From Rhynchosporium graminicola (lineage: Eukaryota; Ascomycota; Leotiomycetes; Helotiales; Ploettnerulaceae): 64,000 bases of DNA. The notes beneath the pieces were generated by a model. That model saw only the letters and a list, made by a program, of their open reading frames with translations. It was not told the origin of the DNA and did no database searches. Shown in pieces: positions 1 through 12,190 of the stretch. The DNA is taken from assembly GCA_900074885.1 (NCBI GenBank), contig FJUW01000011.1, positions 124,001 through 188,000 on the forward strand, read 5' to 3'. Every line of letters begins with the position of its first letter. Positions within the stretch are counted from its first letter, which is position 1. The translations under genes were made by a program, and so were the position numbers.

Positions 1-1823
1 GTCCGTATATGGCCAAATCATCCTTGCAGATTTCCTAAAACAATTTAGGATCGATCAGTGGTCATGACAGGTACGGACTCGCTCAAAGTTTCAAGCAGAT
101 TAAGTCACAATAAGGAAAAGCTTATTCACGGACAAGTGAAGCGGGGTCGGGGTCATTGATGCAAAGAAAGAACCAGTATTGGCCATGCCTTACGACAATC
201 CGTGAATATAGATAGGTAAATACGGACGGGAAGGGTGGAATGGATGAAGTACTGCTCTGTGCGACTTCCCCGATTTCTATCGGAGGATTATCGCGTCTTT
301 GTCGAGGTTTACTTGAAGGAAGTGGAAAGAGGGAAAATAATTGAATTGACTCCTTCCTCGCTTGCGGGCATACTTGGGGGTAAGGGTAAATAAACCCTAC
401 CCTGTTGCGGAGTTCTGGCAGATTCTCCCCATAATCAGACAGAAATTAGTTAGATGATTAGATGCTAGTCCTTGCTAAAGCTCGTCTGATGAAGACAGGG
501 TAAGGGTTTATTTATCCTTACCACGAGTAGGTCTCTGAAATATGCTTCCTACTCCTGCGTAAATGAGATAAGCTGTGTCAAGCGCTCATTCGCTGATCTC
601 TGTCAAGGATATCCAAGTCCATCCACTATAGTGTCATGAGGTCTTTGAATTCTTCTCGAAGGAGTAGATCTTGGACGTACTGGGAAGTCATCCGAAGTCC
701 GACACATCTGTGAATGCTACGTATCTTCCGTACCAGGTATCCAGACGCTCGCAAGCTGGTGGGGAGTCTCGGTTTGAAAGCAACACTTCCTTGATGCTCG
801 CTCGTTCTTCCGATAAGGCTCGAGGGTGAATCGTCGATTATACTGTAGGAAGGTGACCCGACTATTGTGTTTCAATGATTGACGGAAGATCAGCGACTTC
901 GATCATCTCATGTCGTTCGTTATACGTCCTCGATACTACTACCTACCCACCTACGGATGCTTAATCGAGAAGTTCCGCAGACCAGGATGCGGATGCGACA
1001 ACAGCCAGACAGCGACACAGCTGGGCTCGGATTACGTCAGCTGGGGTCCTGGTCATCTCTTTCTACGCCACACCTCGACCCGGCCTGGCTCATCACGCCT
1101 TGTGAGCATAGGTACCTATGTATATACAGCATCTCTTCTCTACCTCCAGGACGCACACATCCTCGTACAGAAACACCAAATGTCCTCATGCTCGATCATA
1201 TACCGATACAGAGTCATGGAGCAAGTCGTTCCCCGAGGTGGCAACGACCGCTGGGTATCAGCAGCTCCATGCATCCGTCCATTAGACGTTGAGGTACTGA
1301 AGCCCACTGTCCATTGTCTAATGGTTAACAGTAGGCTCGGGCTTCTTGTCCATCTTTCTTTTATGGCCTCTGCAGTTGAATCTACCTTTCTCTGTCATGA
1401 AGTACATCCCAGAGGCACGATGACACATGGAATCAATCTTGTTTTCTTTCTTTCTCTCTTTCTTTCCTGATTCTGCTGATCGCACTTGCTGTCCGCAAGA
1501 TCATGACGAATGCGAACAGCCCTAAAGTCGGGTAGTAGTTCTTCTCATTCTCTACTTCCTCCAGAGCAACCATACTTGGAACAGGTTCACTTTCTGCTAA
1601 TTGCTCCAGCATCTAAAGTATCGGTGCCGATTCACCACTTATCCTAAAATTCTTCTTGGTTAATATCCATCCGCAGTCGTGTTACGTATCTCGACCTAGC
1701 TTTGTGGCTGTAGGCAGGGTTGCCGCTCAGCACGACAGATTTCGTATCTATTTTGTTTGCATCAGCTAGCTATTGAGCCACCTCCGCCTGCGCAGCCACT
1801 CGAACTCAAGAGCTATTGGAGAA
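1..1823. other. Gene-poor leading stretch
   Basis: Apart from the small TIR element at 379-522 I find no gene I can support. Long open frames at 879-1292 and 910-1470 overlap in two frames, have no domain, no convincing intron signals and a low-complexity end, so I treat them as chance. The last few hundred bases before 1824 probably hold the promoter and 5' leader of the MIF-like gene, and possibly an upstream exon, since acceptor-like CAG/TAG sites lie at 1764-1769. A pyrimidine-rich tract occurs at about 1440-1468. Confidence 0.5.
379..522. mobile_element. Miniature inverted-repeat element (MITE)
   Basis: The arms at 379-405 and 495-522 are inverted copies of each other, about 27 bp, with one indel and one substitution. 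Each outer end carries a TA (381-382 and 519-520), consistent with a TA target duplication of the Tc1/mariner kind, giving an element of about 140 bp. The interior has no coding capacity. The arms contain AGGGTA and CCCTACCCT, which resemble telomere repeat units. The TIR pairing is seen directly; the superfamily is inferred. Confidence 0.7.
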
Positions 1824-2889
1824 ATGCCATGCTCCGTACGGGCTGTCGATGCAACATCCATGAGGTGCGACTCCGAAGACGACTCACCTATGCTTATCAG
1901 ACGAAGGAGCCCAATTCAGCAAACCGAAATACGACTTCCACCATCCTTAATCGGAGGCGAGACTCCGATGCGCGAGGAAAGCCAAGGAGGGAGCCCATCT
2001 GCTACAGCTAGGGAGGGACGGAAAATTACAAGATCTATGGATCGCGGGGCGCCTGGTGATCAGGCAATGATCTCCGGAGGAAAGACTCTTGAAAAGCAGG
2101 AACTCGCGAAGAGGAGGAGCCTGTATTACAACGAGGCATTTGCATGTCGACAGTCCAATACATCTGCGAGAGAACGAATCACAAAGGAGTCAATGATTGT
2201 TGCAGATGTCAGGACCAACGTGATTGTAAGTGTAAAGGACACGCGCTCGCGTGCCCATGCTAATAATTCGTTAGGTACATGATGAATATACAGTCACGAC
2301 CGATCTCTCCTATTACCTCTCACAACGCTATCAGCGACCCGAAAATTCCATTGTCGTGACTTTAACACACTCTCTTTGCCTGCTCTTTGGCGGTACGTTC
2401 GACCCGGCATACACACTTAGCATAACGGCCCTTCCGTCGCAACTCCAACCCGTAACCAACAAACGCAACGCCGCTCTCCTAGCCACACACATGCAGGAAT
2501 CGCTTTCCGTCAACCCTCGGCGCGGTGTTATCAATTTCGTTGCCATCCCCGAAGAGAACCTAGCCAACGACAGCATAACAGTGTCGGGTGAAATTGAGGA
2601 TTTGGAGAAAGAGATGTCGGAAAACGGGAGTTTGCAGAGGAGTCTTTCAAGGGGTAGGGTGAAGACTAGGAGACAGAGCATGAGAAGCTTAAGAGGTGTG
2701 AAAAACAGCCCTATGTCTACACACGAGGAAGCTTTGCCTTTAACACCAACTGTTAATCAGAGTAATGTTCCACCCATGCCTGCGTATCCGAGTGAAAAGA
2801 GCGACTGGAATAGGAAGGTGGAGAAGGCGCAAAAGAAGATGGGGAGGAGGAAGAGTTTTATTGCTACAATCTTTGGGAAGGCTGGATAA
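1824..2889 (+). CDS. MIF/tautomerase-domain protein
   Basis: Two exons, 1824-2225 and 2275-2889, joined by a 49-bp intron (GTAAGT...TTAG, branch GCTAAT) at a codon boundary; 338 residues from this ATG. The MIF-like domain covers about residues 122-205: TNVIV followed by a helix, then FGGTFDPAYTLSI and a second helix ending before RRGVINFVAIPEENLA, which matches the beta-alpha-beta repeat of macrophage migration inhibitory factor. The N-terminal third is disordered and polar with a RRSLYYNEAF motif, and the C-terminus is Lys/Arg-rich; fungal members of the family have such extensions. In animal MIF the catalytic proline is the exposed N-terminus. Here the domain is internal and the aligned position reads SMIVADV, so classical tautomerase activity is doubtful. 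The start is uncertain: the frame is open back to 1770 without an ATG, so an upstream exon is possible. Confidence 0.85.
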
Positions 2890-3736
2890 AGTACGATGCT
2901 TAGGATAGAAGTGGAAAATAGATTTTATGTGTTAGATGGGGGTTGGACGGGGTTTCTCAAAATCTGGCAGGAGGGTCAGCGAGGAGTTGCGAAGCAGTGC
3001 AGACAAAACATTGGGGGAGTTTTGAGTTTTGTATCAACAGCATAGAATTTCAATAGTATATGTTCATTTCGATAATGTCCCATGGGGGAGCCTCACTCAC
3101 ACAAATCCAATATCCGCGGTCAAGCCAACAAGCAAGCAAGCTTGAGCTGAACAGGTTTTGCTTGACGAATACAAACCTCAAAGTCAGAATCTCCTGCTGC
3201 TTCAGTTAACAGAGCACTTCCTTGGTTGACACACAGCGGAGGTTGAGGCAGATTCATACGCAAGGCTATTCGCCCAACAGCGAATAATGACTAGATACGT
3301 GATACAAAGTTGAGTGACTACGGATCGGATCGGATTGGATCGCCCGGGAGATGGCAGAGATCTGCTCCTGCATTCCCCTGCGATCCCTGGCGGCTGGCCG
3401 GTTGTGGTAGTCGACTTGCAGAATCTTGTGTTTTCTTTGTGGGACGATAGGAAAGGGGCGAAATGTGGTACGAGGATTTTTGATCGTGGATGAGTTGTGA
3501 GAGGACTAGGAGTTGGGGGATTGGGATAGGGATGATCAGGGGGAAGCTCGCTTTAGGCGAGAGAGTGTATTCGGAGCGAGATGGCTGATGAGGGAAACAT
3601 AGTGGGAAGTTGGTATGGGGTATGAATTGAGACGTGAAGGTGTGAAATAGGAATTCTATATCCGGTTCATAAGCTCAAGATGATACAGTGGTCTTCCAGA
3701 AAGCAAGCAAGTGCCAGTAACAAGATCTTGCTGTAG
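2890..3736. other. Intergenic, nothing recognised
   Basis: Presumed 3' region of the MIF-like gene. A GATCGGATCGGATT micro-repeat lies near 3320-3340. I see no ORF, RNA gene or repeat family that I can support. Confidence 0.5.
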
Positions 3737-4089
3737 ATGGCCTTTCTTTCCGACCGCCAAGGCAGGATCTTCTCGCTTCACTCAGTCTTTTTGCGGGGAG
3801 CGGAAAGCCTCGAGCTTGAGGGCTTCGAGCTCCGTGCATCCATCTCCAATGCGAGCTATCTCAACTCCATGCCATCTTACAACCTCTTGTCTCAAACCCT
3901 CGTCCTACATCTAATACCAGGGCGTCAAATTGCTCGACTGACGGTACACCTCCGGCGACTGCCTGCAGCGAAAACAAGCCTCAAGTACCAAGGTAATGTG
4001 ACCTGTCACCCTAGCTTGGAGCTATTGACTGATAAGAAATTGTAGCCTGGCGTTCGTTTCTTGAGAGGAACAATTTTCCCTCGGAGTGA
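3737..4089 (+). CDS. Putative small two-exon protein, unknown
   Basis: A possible gene of 99 residues: exon 1 at 3737-3992, a 53-bp intron 3993-4045 (GTAATG...TTGTAG with a TTGACTGAT branch-like motif), and exon 2 at 4046-4089 ending in TGA. Exon 1 prefers C or G in third positions, as real genes nearby do, and reads as a mixed hydrophobic/charged protein. I recognise no domain, signal peptide or membrane segment. It could be chance; the main support is that the splice restores a frame ending soon after. An overlapping frame at 3711-3914 looks like a shadow. Confidence 0.25.
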
Positions 4090-4114
4090 TTGATTGATTC
4101 ATTGATTGATTGAT
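4086..4114. repeat. Simple repeat (TTGA)n
   Basis: About seven imperfect units of ATTG/TTGA, with one unit changed to TTCA. It overlaps the end of the doubtful small ORF, which slightly weakens that call. Confidence 0.85.
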
Positions 4115-5210
4115 GCACATCGAATTGATCCGATACATTGAACCAGCAAATCATCCCGGGTGGGATTTGAAGCAGGCAGCCTTATCCCCCGTCTTTCTTC
4201 AATTCTGAGAAGGCTAGCCTAGGCCCAGATCGAGTCGAGTCCAAAGAACCGACGGTCGAACGAACCAGGGGCCAACTCATCTCACATCCCTTGCTTCAGG
4301 GCGTGATACAGATCACGATGGAGGTACGTCATAAGAATATATTCTTCAGTATTTCATTCTGTCCTTGAAATTGATAGTAGTCCTTTCTATCCCGTGCTTG
4401 GGTGTCTATTTGATCGTACGTTCGAGACTCCATGAAATTGTTTTATATAACCCGTTGGCGAGATTGGTGCGAGAGAAGATCGAGTCCTGTGAATTGCGAG
4501 GGAGCACAACAGTTCTTGGCTACCCAAAATTCATCGAAGTCAGTCCTCCCTTTATTGTCTGAGTATAGACTTGGTAGAAAACGTGGTACATGGTCGGTCA
4601 TGATTCAAGATGAATCAATCACACTGAACCAACCAGTATTGTCGCATAACGCTGCCTGACTCACATCAGCTCAGCTATGTCGGCAAACAGATATCGTTTT
4701 AGGTGTTTGCTTGCTGTTTTCTCCTGCTAGTTTGTCTTGCTATTTGGATCTATCGCGTCGCCTTGAATCGTGTGATAAGCATCTGCGATATTGCTGGGTC
4801 GACTTCGAAGGGTCCTGCATGTTGCCGCTGACTACCAAGATAACGATGCTCATGGTGGCCTCATAATTGGACCTCCCGACTCCTCGGAAACGGTATCCAG
4901 CCGAGACTTTAAAGGCCCGGTCCGTTGGATTGAGTGTTGTCCAAACAGATCAGTCTGCTTCAAACTTAGCTTTGTATCTCTTGAAGTGTGTTGAATTGCG
5001 TGGTGTACCTCAATTTTTGTCATCAGGAGAAGCTATTCACCTCGAGCAGAACCTTTCCGCCCTGACAAGCGGAACCTCTTGGACTTTCTCGCCTTCGTGT
5101 ACAGTTTTATTCCTGCCCTTCAAATGCCAAATTTTCTCTGATTACAAGCACCTCTCCAAATTACTTTCAAATCTTGCTTCCTCTGCGTCGTACCTCTCAT
5201 CATCAACATC
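4115..5210. other. Intergenic and Gtr2 upstream region
   Basis: No supportable gene. Short open frames at 4365-4659 and 4791-5313 show no domain, and the latter runs into exon 1 of the Gtr2 gene in another frame. Stretches rich in CTT/TCT at about 5090-5205 fit a fungal 5' leader. Confidence 0.5.
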
Positions 5211-6486
5211 ATGCCTCTTCTACATACGGGGAGAAGAAGGACCAAGTTGGATCGCATGTACAATGGTCCTGCGCGTCAAGGTCCTGTTCGCCATATCAGT
5301 CCAGCCCAGCTAAATCTTGAACGTCTCTACGAACAGAACCGCGCAAATGCTCAGAAGAATGATCCAGCCACAGCTCCTGGCCCAGCCCCTGGTCCTGCTG
5401 CCAAAGGGAAGCCTAGATTACTCCTGATGGGTCAGAGAAGGTAAGTTTTCCTCTTCTGGCTACTTGGATCTGCTGACCAGAAGTAGGAGCGGGAAATCGT
5501 CGATCTCAAGTGTGGTATTCCATAAAATGCCTCCGAATGAGACTTTGTTCCTCGAGTCCACAGCTAGAATTCAGAAAGATTCCATGCAGTAAGTCAGCTC
5601 TGACCGTGTGCACAACGCCTGCTGACGGGCAAGCTCGTTCATGGATTTTCAAGTATGGGACTTCCCTGGCCAAGTTGATTTCATGGATCCCTCCTTCGAT
5701 CTCAACGCCATCTTCGGTGAAATGGGTGCCTTAATCTGGGTGATCGACGCCCAAGACGACTACCTCGAAGCGATTCAACACCTCAACAACACAATCCTCA
5801 ACCTCCAACCCACCTATCTACATGTCAATATCGAAGTCTTCATCCACAAAGTTGACGGCCTATCCGACGACTACAAGCTCGACATCCAGCGAGACATTAC
5901 ACAACGCATTCAAGACGAGCTTTCCGACCACGGAGTCGAGAATGCCCCAATCAATTTCCACCTAACCAGTATCTATGACCACTCTATCTTCGAAGCCTTT
6001 TCAAAAGTGATCCAGAAGCTTATCCCGCATCTCCCCACCCTAGAAGCGCTCCTTAACAACCTCTGCCGCGCATCCGGTTTCGAAAAAGCGTATCTCTTCG
6101 ACGTCCTCTCCAAGATCTACATCGCAACCGACTCCTCACCCGTCGACATGCCCTCCTACGAGATCTGTTCTGATTACATCGACGTCATCGTCGACATATC
6201 CGAGATCTACGGCTGGAACCGTCCCGCGACGTATATTGAAGGCTTAGAGGGACCGCCGTGGAATAAGAAGATTGAGGATCAGGTCGCGTGTAAGGAGGCC
6301 GAGAGCGCGATTGTATTGACGGATGGAAAGAGGCCGATCATGTTGAGGGAGGTTAATAAGTATCTTGCCTTGGTGGCGGTCATGAGGGAGGGCAGTTATG
6401 GAAAGATTAGTGGGATTACGGAGAATGTAAGCACGACTGTGGAGGGCTTGTTGAAAGCCTTTGAGATTACGAGGCAGAGGAATTAG
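5211..6486 (+). CDS. GTR2: Rag GTPase Gtr2 (RagC/D homologue)
   Basis: Three exons, 5211-5440, 5487-5588 and 5634-6486, with introns of 46 and 45 bp (GTAAGT...TAG, GTAAGT...AAG, both with GCTGAC branches); 394 residues. Gtr2 forms a heterodimer with Gtr1 on the vacuolar membrane (EGO complex) and passes amino-acid status to TORC1. G-domain marks are visible: P-loop GQRRSGKSS at residues 74-82 (split by intron 1), WDFPGQ at 119-124, and HKVD at 182-185 as the base-recognition motif in the Rag style. The C-terminal half corresponds to the roadblock dimerisation domain. Near the N-terminus is a Pro/Ala-rich linker (residues about 52-66). The start at 5211 is the first in-frame ATG; a second ATG at 5256 is possible and would shorten the protein by 15 residues. 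Intron positions inside conserved motifs make the model firm. Confidence 0.93.
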
Positions 6487-9400
6487 GCGGTGCGATGAGT
6501 GCAGAGAGACACGATTCCGGGACGATTGGTTGGAAATTAAATACGACGATCGACGTCATGTATGTGTATTTTCTTCGTGGCTAGAAGCACTTCGTAAAAC
6601 TCGCCATACCCATGAAAGATAGATATCAAATCATCGAAACTACTCTTCAGCCTATTTGTGATTTGCCCTCTCTTGTAACTGATTATCTTCCCTCTTCGCC
6701 CTTCTTAGATCCTTTTTTAAACTCATTCACACTTACTTCTAATACCAATAGCCAGTGTAGCCCAAGCTACATCATACCCTCTTCCCTATGTCCTCTTATT
6801 CCCATTCAGGTATTCGACATCGCAAACAAAATCCCCTTGCTGGCGGGAGCTGTTATGTGAGCTATTAATGCTGGATGACCTGTATAATTTAGAGACACTT
6901 ACTTACTATGGAGCCACATCGACGGAGGCAAAAAGCGATATCTTAGCCGACTGGTCTATCAGAGAACAGGCATGATCAATAGAAAGGCTGTTACGAGAAG
7001 TGGAAGTGGAAGTAGAGATGAGGATGGTTTCTGTCAGCCACAACAACCGTCAGTCACTCACTCTCCCCGCAGTGAGAATCATGAGATAAGGATCGCAGTA
7101 GTCAGGGCTCTCTTCCGATTTATATTCTTAATGCCGAATTGTGTCAAAATCACTAGTCTCTCTCGATTGTTATCCGCCTATTGTAGCTAGACTCGGATTC
7201 CTCATTCTATATCTTTGAAGTTTGGAAAAGATGATGGATCTGTGAATCGGTGATGAGTTGACTAGGGATTAGTAAGAACTTATTGACATAGATGTTGATT
7301 CTGCTCTTTCTCTTTTCTCCTCTCTCTCTCTCTCTCTCTCATAATAAAAGGTAACTCTTATAATTTATGACTAGATTTTAGGACATAGTCGCCTATGTAC
7401 CCGAACCCTCGTCTTCTTCATTTTCTTTCTACTCGGCCCTTCTAGGAACTTCAAGTAACCACAGTCGGAACATCGGGGCCTAGGTAGGGTACGATATCAC
7501 TGCTTCTGTGGCAGCCCAAGATAACGTGGATATATTTTCCATGGTATCGTTAAACTTGCAGGTAGAAGAGGAGCTTCTAGTGCTACTACTTTTGCCGGTC
7601 AGCTCTAGGCTTCTACTTCCTCTATAACTAAATGGAAGTTGAGGGGAAGTCCTATAATAATGATAAGCCGTACTCTAAGAGGGGTAATTATGGGGAGTTG
7701 CATCTACTAATTACAATCCTTAAGCCCTAAGAATTGAGGAATAGAGAGAGATCAAACAGCAAAAAAATTAAGATAAAGCGAAGACATTAAAAAGTAAAGG
7801 CACATAGACTTCCTGAAGGAGGTGCCTTCAGAAGTAAACACATATTCAATTTCTCTAGAAGTCTGAACCTATTCCTAGTGGGTTTACAGGGCCGTTTGAT
7901 ATCTAATGTAATAGTGTCCCTGAGTTGAATTTATTTTACAAAGGTACAGCTATCAAATTGTTGTCCATCGTCGACTGGTAGGGTTCTGCGGGTCTCGAGA
8001 CTCTACTTGACTTAAGAGTACTCCCTAAACAGATAATAAATTTAGTGCGATCAAGCCAGTAGTGTATTATGACGTAACTACTATGTTTAGTCAACAGCCT
8101 TGAAATCCTGGTCGACCAGGGACAGCACTTAACCGCTTGAATTCCTTGTAGACATTTGAAGCCTTGAAGAAGCATTTAGACCGAGTATTCCAGCTTTAAA
8201 TTATATATAATAACATAAAAGCATAAGTAAATTTCAATTAGAACTAACGTTCACTTATGCCTCGAATTCTCTCTGCCGCTTCGAGGGGTGATCGAAGAGA
8301 TTTACGGGGTAATGTATCACCGGATGGGACTGTTTGTGATATAAGGTTACTTCACTGCTTGCTTAACGATATTCTCCTACATAATCAAATCGATTTATCA
8401 CTGCTCTGCTATGAGGAATATTCTAGGAATTGGAGTATATGTTTCCCTTTTCCGCCCCTCTTTGTTCGAGCTTCAGCCACAGACCGACAGGCTTTGATCC
8501 TTTGACTTTCATGCCACGTTTTTTTTCCATGTACGTATGAGTTGTGTATGGAAATACTAAAACCAGAGTAAAATAATCGGGAGCAGAGCTTGGCTAAACA
8601 AAAGAAAAGCTTGCTTAACAGAATACGGGATGGGGCCGGTTTAGGTCAAGGATTATGTATGATAATAATCTTGCCAAAACGATTTGAGAAGTTACTGAGT
8701 GACAGCAGATTTTTCAATGATAGCAGAAAAGACTGTTGGCTCTTGCATTCCCACATGTAATCGTATATGAGCCCTCATGAAGACATATACAGCGTTGAAG
8801 ACCGTGCAAAGTGATATGGAATGTATAGCTGGGGATTGGAGAAGGCCAGGCGATTGAAAGCTTTCTTTCGCTGTACTTGTTTATTGAAGCTTGTTGTTGT
8901 TGAATGTCTCTCCCGGGTCAGGGAAAGGTACATCAATAAGTCATTGATAATTTGAGGAGTGAGAATTCCGTTTGTCGGCCAAGATGAATATGTAATCTAC
9001 AGCTCAACGTTATCCCAATCTTCTGTTCACTGGCGTTCCACCCAGAGAACTTTTTCTCTAGTCCCGCGCTGCGGTGACATCAATACAAAGGCGCGTCTTA
9101 AGCAGATGTCTTCACCAAGAACTAGTAACCTTGTGTTTCATGCGCTGCTGGGGATTCTTGTCAATGTCCTGGCTAGTAGTGGTTGATACGTATTTCTCGC
9201 TTCCCTGCATCCGAATAACAATTCGAACGAAGAATAACTAACTCTTGAGAACATATACCTGTGTACTCCTCTCGTGATCTCAGTATCGAACTGTCCCCGA
9301 GGACATTTGCTATTTCAGAATAGCTCTTTTTCACTATTTCGATCAACAATATCTCGGGTTTTTCTCATCGAAACAGAAGTATATCATACATAGAGTGGTA

Positions 9401-9576
9401 ATTAAGCAATGGATCAGAATTTGGCAGCAACAGTAGTCTGCAGAAAACAATTGCCGGTAGAGATACTGAGGATAGCAACGCACTTCTGGAGCTTATTGGT
9501 TCTCGCAGATTGGCTTGTGAGACGTGGAATAAGATGACAAGGTATGAGGGGTTTTGATGCAAATGAAGACATTGAA
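6487..9576. other. Long gene-poor stretch
   Basis: I find no gene I can support in these 3 kb. The first part is the 3' region of Gtr2. From about 7.35 to 8.25 kb and again from 9.3 kb the DNA is rich in TA and stops, like an old decayed repeat. Open frames at 6612-6860, 7936-8175, 8257-8505 and 8959-9186 have no recognisable domain and no splice partners. Confidence 0.45.
7321..7340. repeat. (TC)n microsatellite
   Basis: Ten uninterrupted TC units, preceded by a pyrimidine-rich lead-in from about 7302. Confidence 0.95.
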
Positions 9577-10397
9577 GGCCACAGCTAAATCTACACTGAA
9601 ATTCTATTAGCTTAGCGAGCGTATCTAGAGAACCACCCCTCCTATATAAATCTGTACTTGAGGGGCTGGGGTATCAATGTATTATGCAAATATTTTAATT
9701 GCCCTTAAGGCCGAAAATTGAAAATAGAAATATATCTACTCTTAGCAGACACTTCAAAGCTCTACTACTACTATTACCCTTTTGAATATTATGAATTCTA
9801 CTTCTCTCTAAGCTCATAGCTCTGCGCCCCCCATAGCAATTTACAGTGATGTTACTACTGGATTTGCTATATGCTAGGCGCATGCTAGAGCTAATAGCTT
9901 CGCTATTATATAGCGAGATATCAAAACATTCCGTGTATTATTTATCTACGATCGAGGCGGTGAAGATACTACTACTAGGAAGATAGCTAATATTCTAAGA
10001 GACGACTAGATATAGGTTCAAGAAGTGTGATTATAAGATGAGGTTTAACCTAGCAAAGGATACAGTTTTAGGAAAGCTATGAGCCTAGTATGTAGAGAGA
10101 GAGAGGGGTGTATATATGGTATATTATTAATCTATTATTCAGATAGTGTAGCAGATGCTACTGTAGCTGGCGAATCAGTACTTCAAAGAGATATGATCGG
10201 AGGGTTAGAGGTATAGATTCAGGATATAGAGTATGAAGATGATATTGATGATTTACTTTAAAAGAGGGAAGCTAGGGATATACTATACATAGTTATGTAT
10301 ATAAATCTTGGTAGTGATAAATGCACACTGCACTTTAGGCTCGCTTAATTAGCGTATGGACATTTGCCCATTCCCATAGGTAGATTTGGCTGTGGCC
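9577..10397. mobile_element. Non-autonomous hAT-like DNA element
   Basis: The ends are inverted copies: GGCCACAGCTAAATCTAC at 9577-9594, and its complement with one C/T difference at 10380-10397. The flanking 8-mers are ACATTGAA (9569-9576) and ATATTGAA (10398-10405), an 8-bp target duplication with one C-to-T change. An 8-bp duplication suggests the hAT superfamily. The 821-bp body is TA-rich and has no open transposase frame. Part of it (about 10.08-10.40 kb) recurs in inverted orientation at 24619 onward, which proves it is a repeat family. Confidence 0.8.
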
Positions 10398-11400
10398 ATA
10401 TTGAAATGCAAGTTTGAGAGAGTGGTCTGAACAGGTTGATGAGGTGGCTGCAAGTCCCGCGAGGTTGCTCTGCTTCATTATGCCCTCATTCTACAACCTG
10501 GGTCGCTCGATATATCCCTCTTAGCCGACACCTGCCAAATAATGAAGACCATGTGAAAGTCCAATTGAATGTGAGATATCCGAGATACCCGCTGCCTGAA
10601 GTTGAAAATTCGTTTGATTGCTTCTCAGCATGACAGCAACTCACTGACTCCTAGCTTTATGGTTACTTACCTACCCTATCAGCTATGTAGAAGAATGTAT
10701 AGCTAAGAAAGAAACTGTCCTAATCTCAGGTAACTAAGTAGTAGTTATGTTGACAATACCCTATTGACTCTTCTGATAAGGATTAGCAGACAATTCAGTC
10801 TTTAATAGGCAGATTCAACTATAGATAGGATCTAAATATACCTTCCGGCCCCCGAGCCCCTGGGCATGAAAGACTCAAAAAGGAAGGAATCAGCATCCCA
10901 CACTGCCGCTTTCAGGTCCCGTACCTGCAGAGTTCCTTTCAATTATGCAGTGTTAGGTTTCTAAGTGTCTTCTCCTCCGTTACTCAGAGCCGGAAAGTAT
11001 CGGCGATTTAGCCATTCGGCTGCTTAGGTTCACCACGCTCCGAGTGGCCACACGCATATTAGCTTCTATGAGAACGCAACACCACATTTGCCGGCTTGCG
11101 TTGAAATCCTAGCGGTTGGTATTTGAGTTATTTGATATGGTGGGGAACGTATTCGCATAATTCCCCAGACTTTGTTCTCCGCATGGGTACTATCACCCCG
11201 CAAATTGTCTTTACTACAGTGGGAGAGGAATTGATGAGATGAACAGTTTTTTCAAAGTCCAAGTCAAAGAGATATCTGAGACTCAGAATGGAGCGACGGT
11301 ATTTCGATATCTTGGTTTTCCAGAAGAAATCCTCCTGCGCGAAGTTTTTACACTAGTATTTTAAGCCAACATTACAGAAATCAAGATGTTGCTCGCCGTC
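10398..11400. other. Gene-poor stretch
   Basis: No gene I can support. At 11290-11364 a short + frame reads like the start of a fungal F-box/2EXR-type protein (RYLGFPEEILLRE) and then stops; it could be a gene fragment or chance. Near-duplicate motifs starting TACACTAGTA occur at about 11349 and 11457. Confidence 0.35.
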
Positions 11401-11769
11401 CCTTCTCTTCTCTCTCTCCCGCTGCTCGCTGGATCTGGGACTATAGGCTTGTGTGCTACACTAGTACAAGCCCCAACTTTTTGAGCCAATCCCACAAATA
11501 TCAACATGTATGCCTATGTTCCGCCGTTCCAATTAATTTGGAACACTCCCGACCGCACTTCGATACAATCTGGGCCCCTCGACGACTTCGACCGACGACC
11601 CCCCTCCTCTACTACCTGTGATTTAATACTCTGTATCTATTTATAATTTGACATTTGGCACCTTCTCTGCTTTTTGTACTCTTTCGATATCGACTTGGAC
11701 CTCTCGTGCTTTCATAAATTTCAAGTGTTATTCGACCTCGCCTAGCCTCGCCTCTCACTAGGAGCCAGG

Positions 11770-11960
11770 ATGCCTGCCAAACGAGTATAGCTGGTATCCG
11801 TAGCTACACCGGAATAGCCCCGCAGCCCAGTATCCGCACCTAATATGGATTTGATTCAGTCGATCGGGACACTTCACTTATAGACAGGATCGAAAACTCG
11901 GGAGCTCTCAGCTCGAGTTACGCGTATTAAACAGCTGTTCGCTCAGTAATTGAACTACTC
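11770..11960 (+). pseudogene. Gag N-terminus fragment
   Basis: One frame starting at ATG reads MPAKR...SVATPE...PRSPVSAPN...LIQSIGTLHL...TRELSARVTRIKQLFAQ with only TAG/TAA stops, which can come from CAG, CGA, CAA or TGG by C-to-T or G-to-A change. It aligns residue by residue with the gag start of element F on the minus strand below 47987 (MPPKK-like...SPEYFRSPSD...LLQSIK...TRELSISISRIE). It is a decayed structural-protein start and is not expected to be functional. Confidence 0.65.
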
Positions 11961-12190
11961 AAAAACCTTGGACGCAAACTACTACTACTGCACTTGTAGC
12001 TTTGGGCAGCCTCCCCTGTAGTGGCCGTGTTGCTTATAGTAGTAGTACTGTCAGGGGCCAAGCCCAAGCCCAAGCTTAGTCAGCGTCGTATCCTCCTTGG
12101 GAGGATGCTCACACTCTTACTGAAACCTCATCATTCAGTCAATCAAATACCTCGACTCATTGCTCCTTGCTAATATAAATGTACCGTGGG

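Noticed and set aside
910..1470. 186-codon open frame on +
   Set aside because: Overlaps another long frame, no domain, no signal, and ends in a pyrimidine-rich low-complexity run; better explained as leader or intergenic DNA.
4791..5313. Frames overlapping the Gtr2 start
   Set aside because: Out of frame with the conserved GTPase and without domain; shadows or leader.
11290..11364. Possible F-box/2EXR fragment
   Set aside because: Only about 20 residues fit and the frame stops at once; too short to call a gene remnant with confidence.
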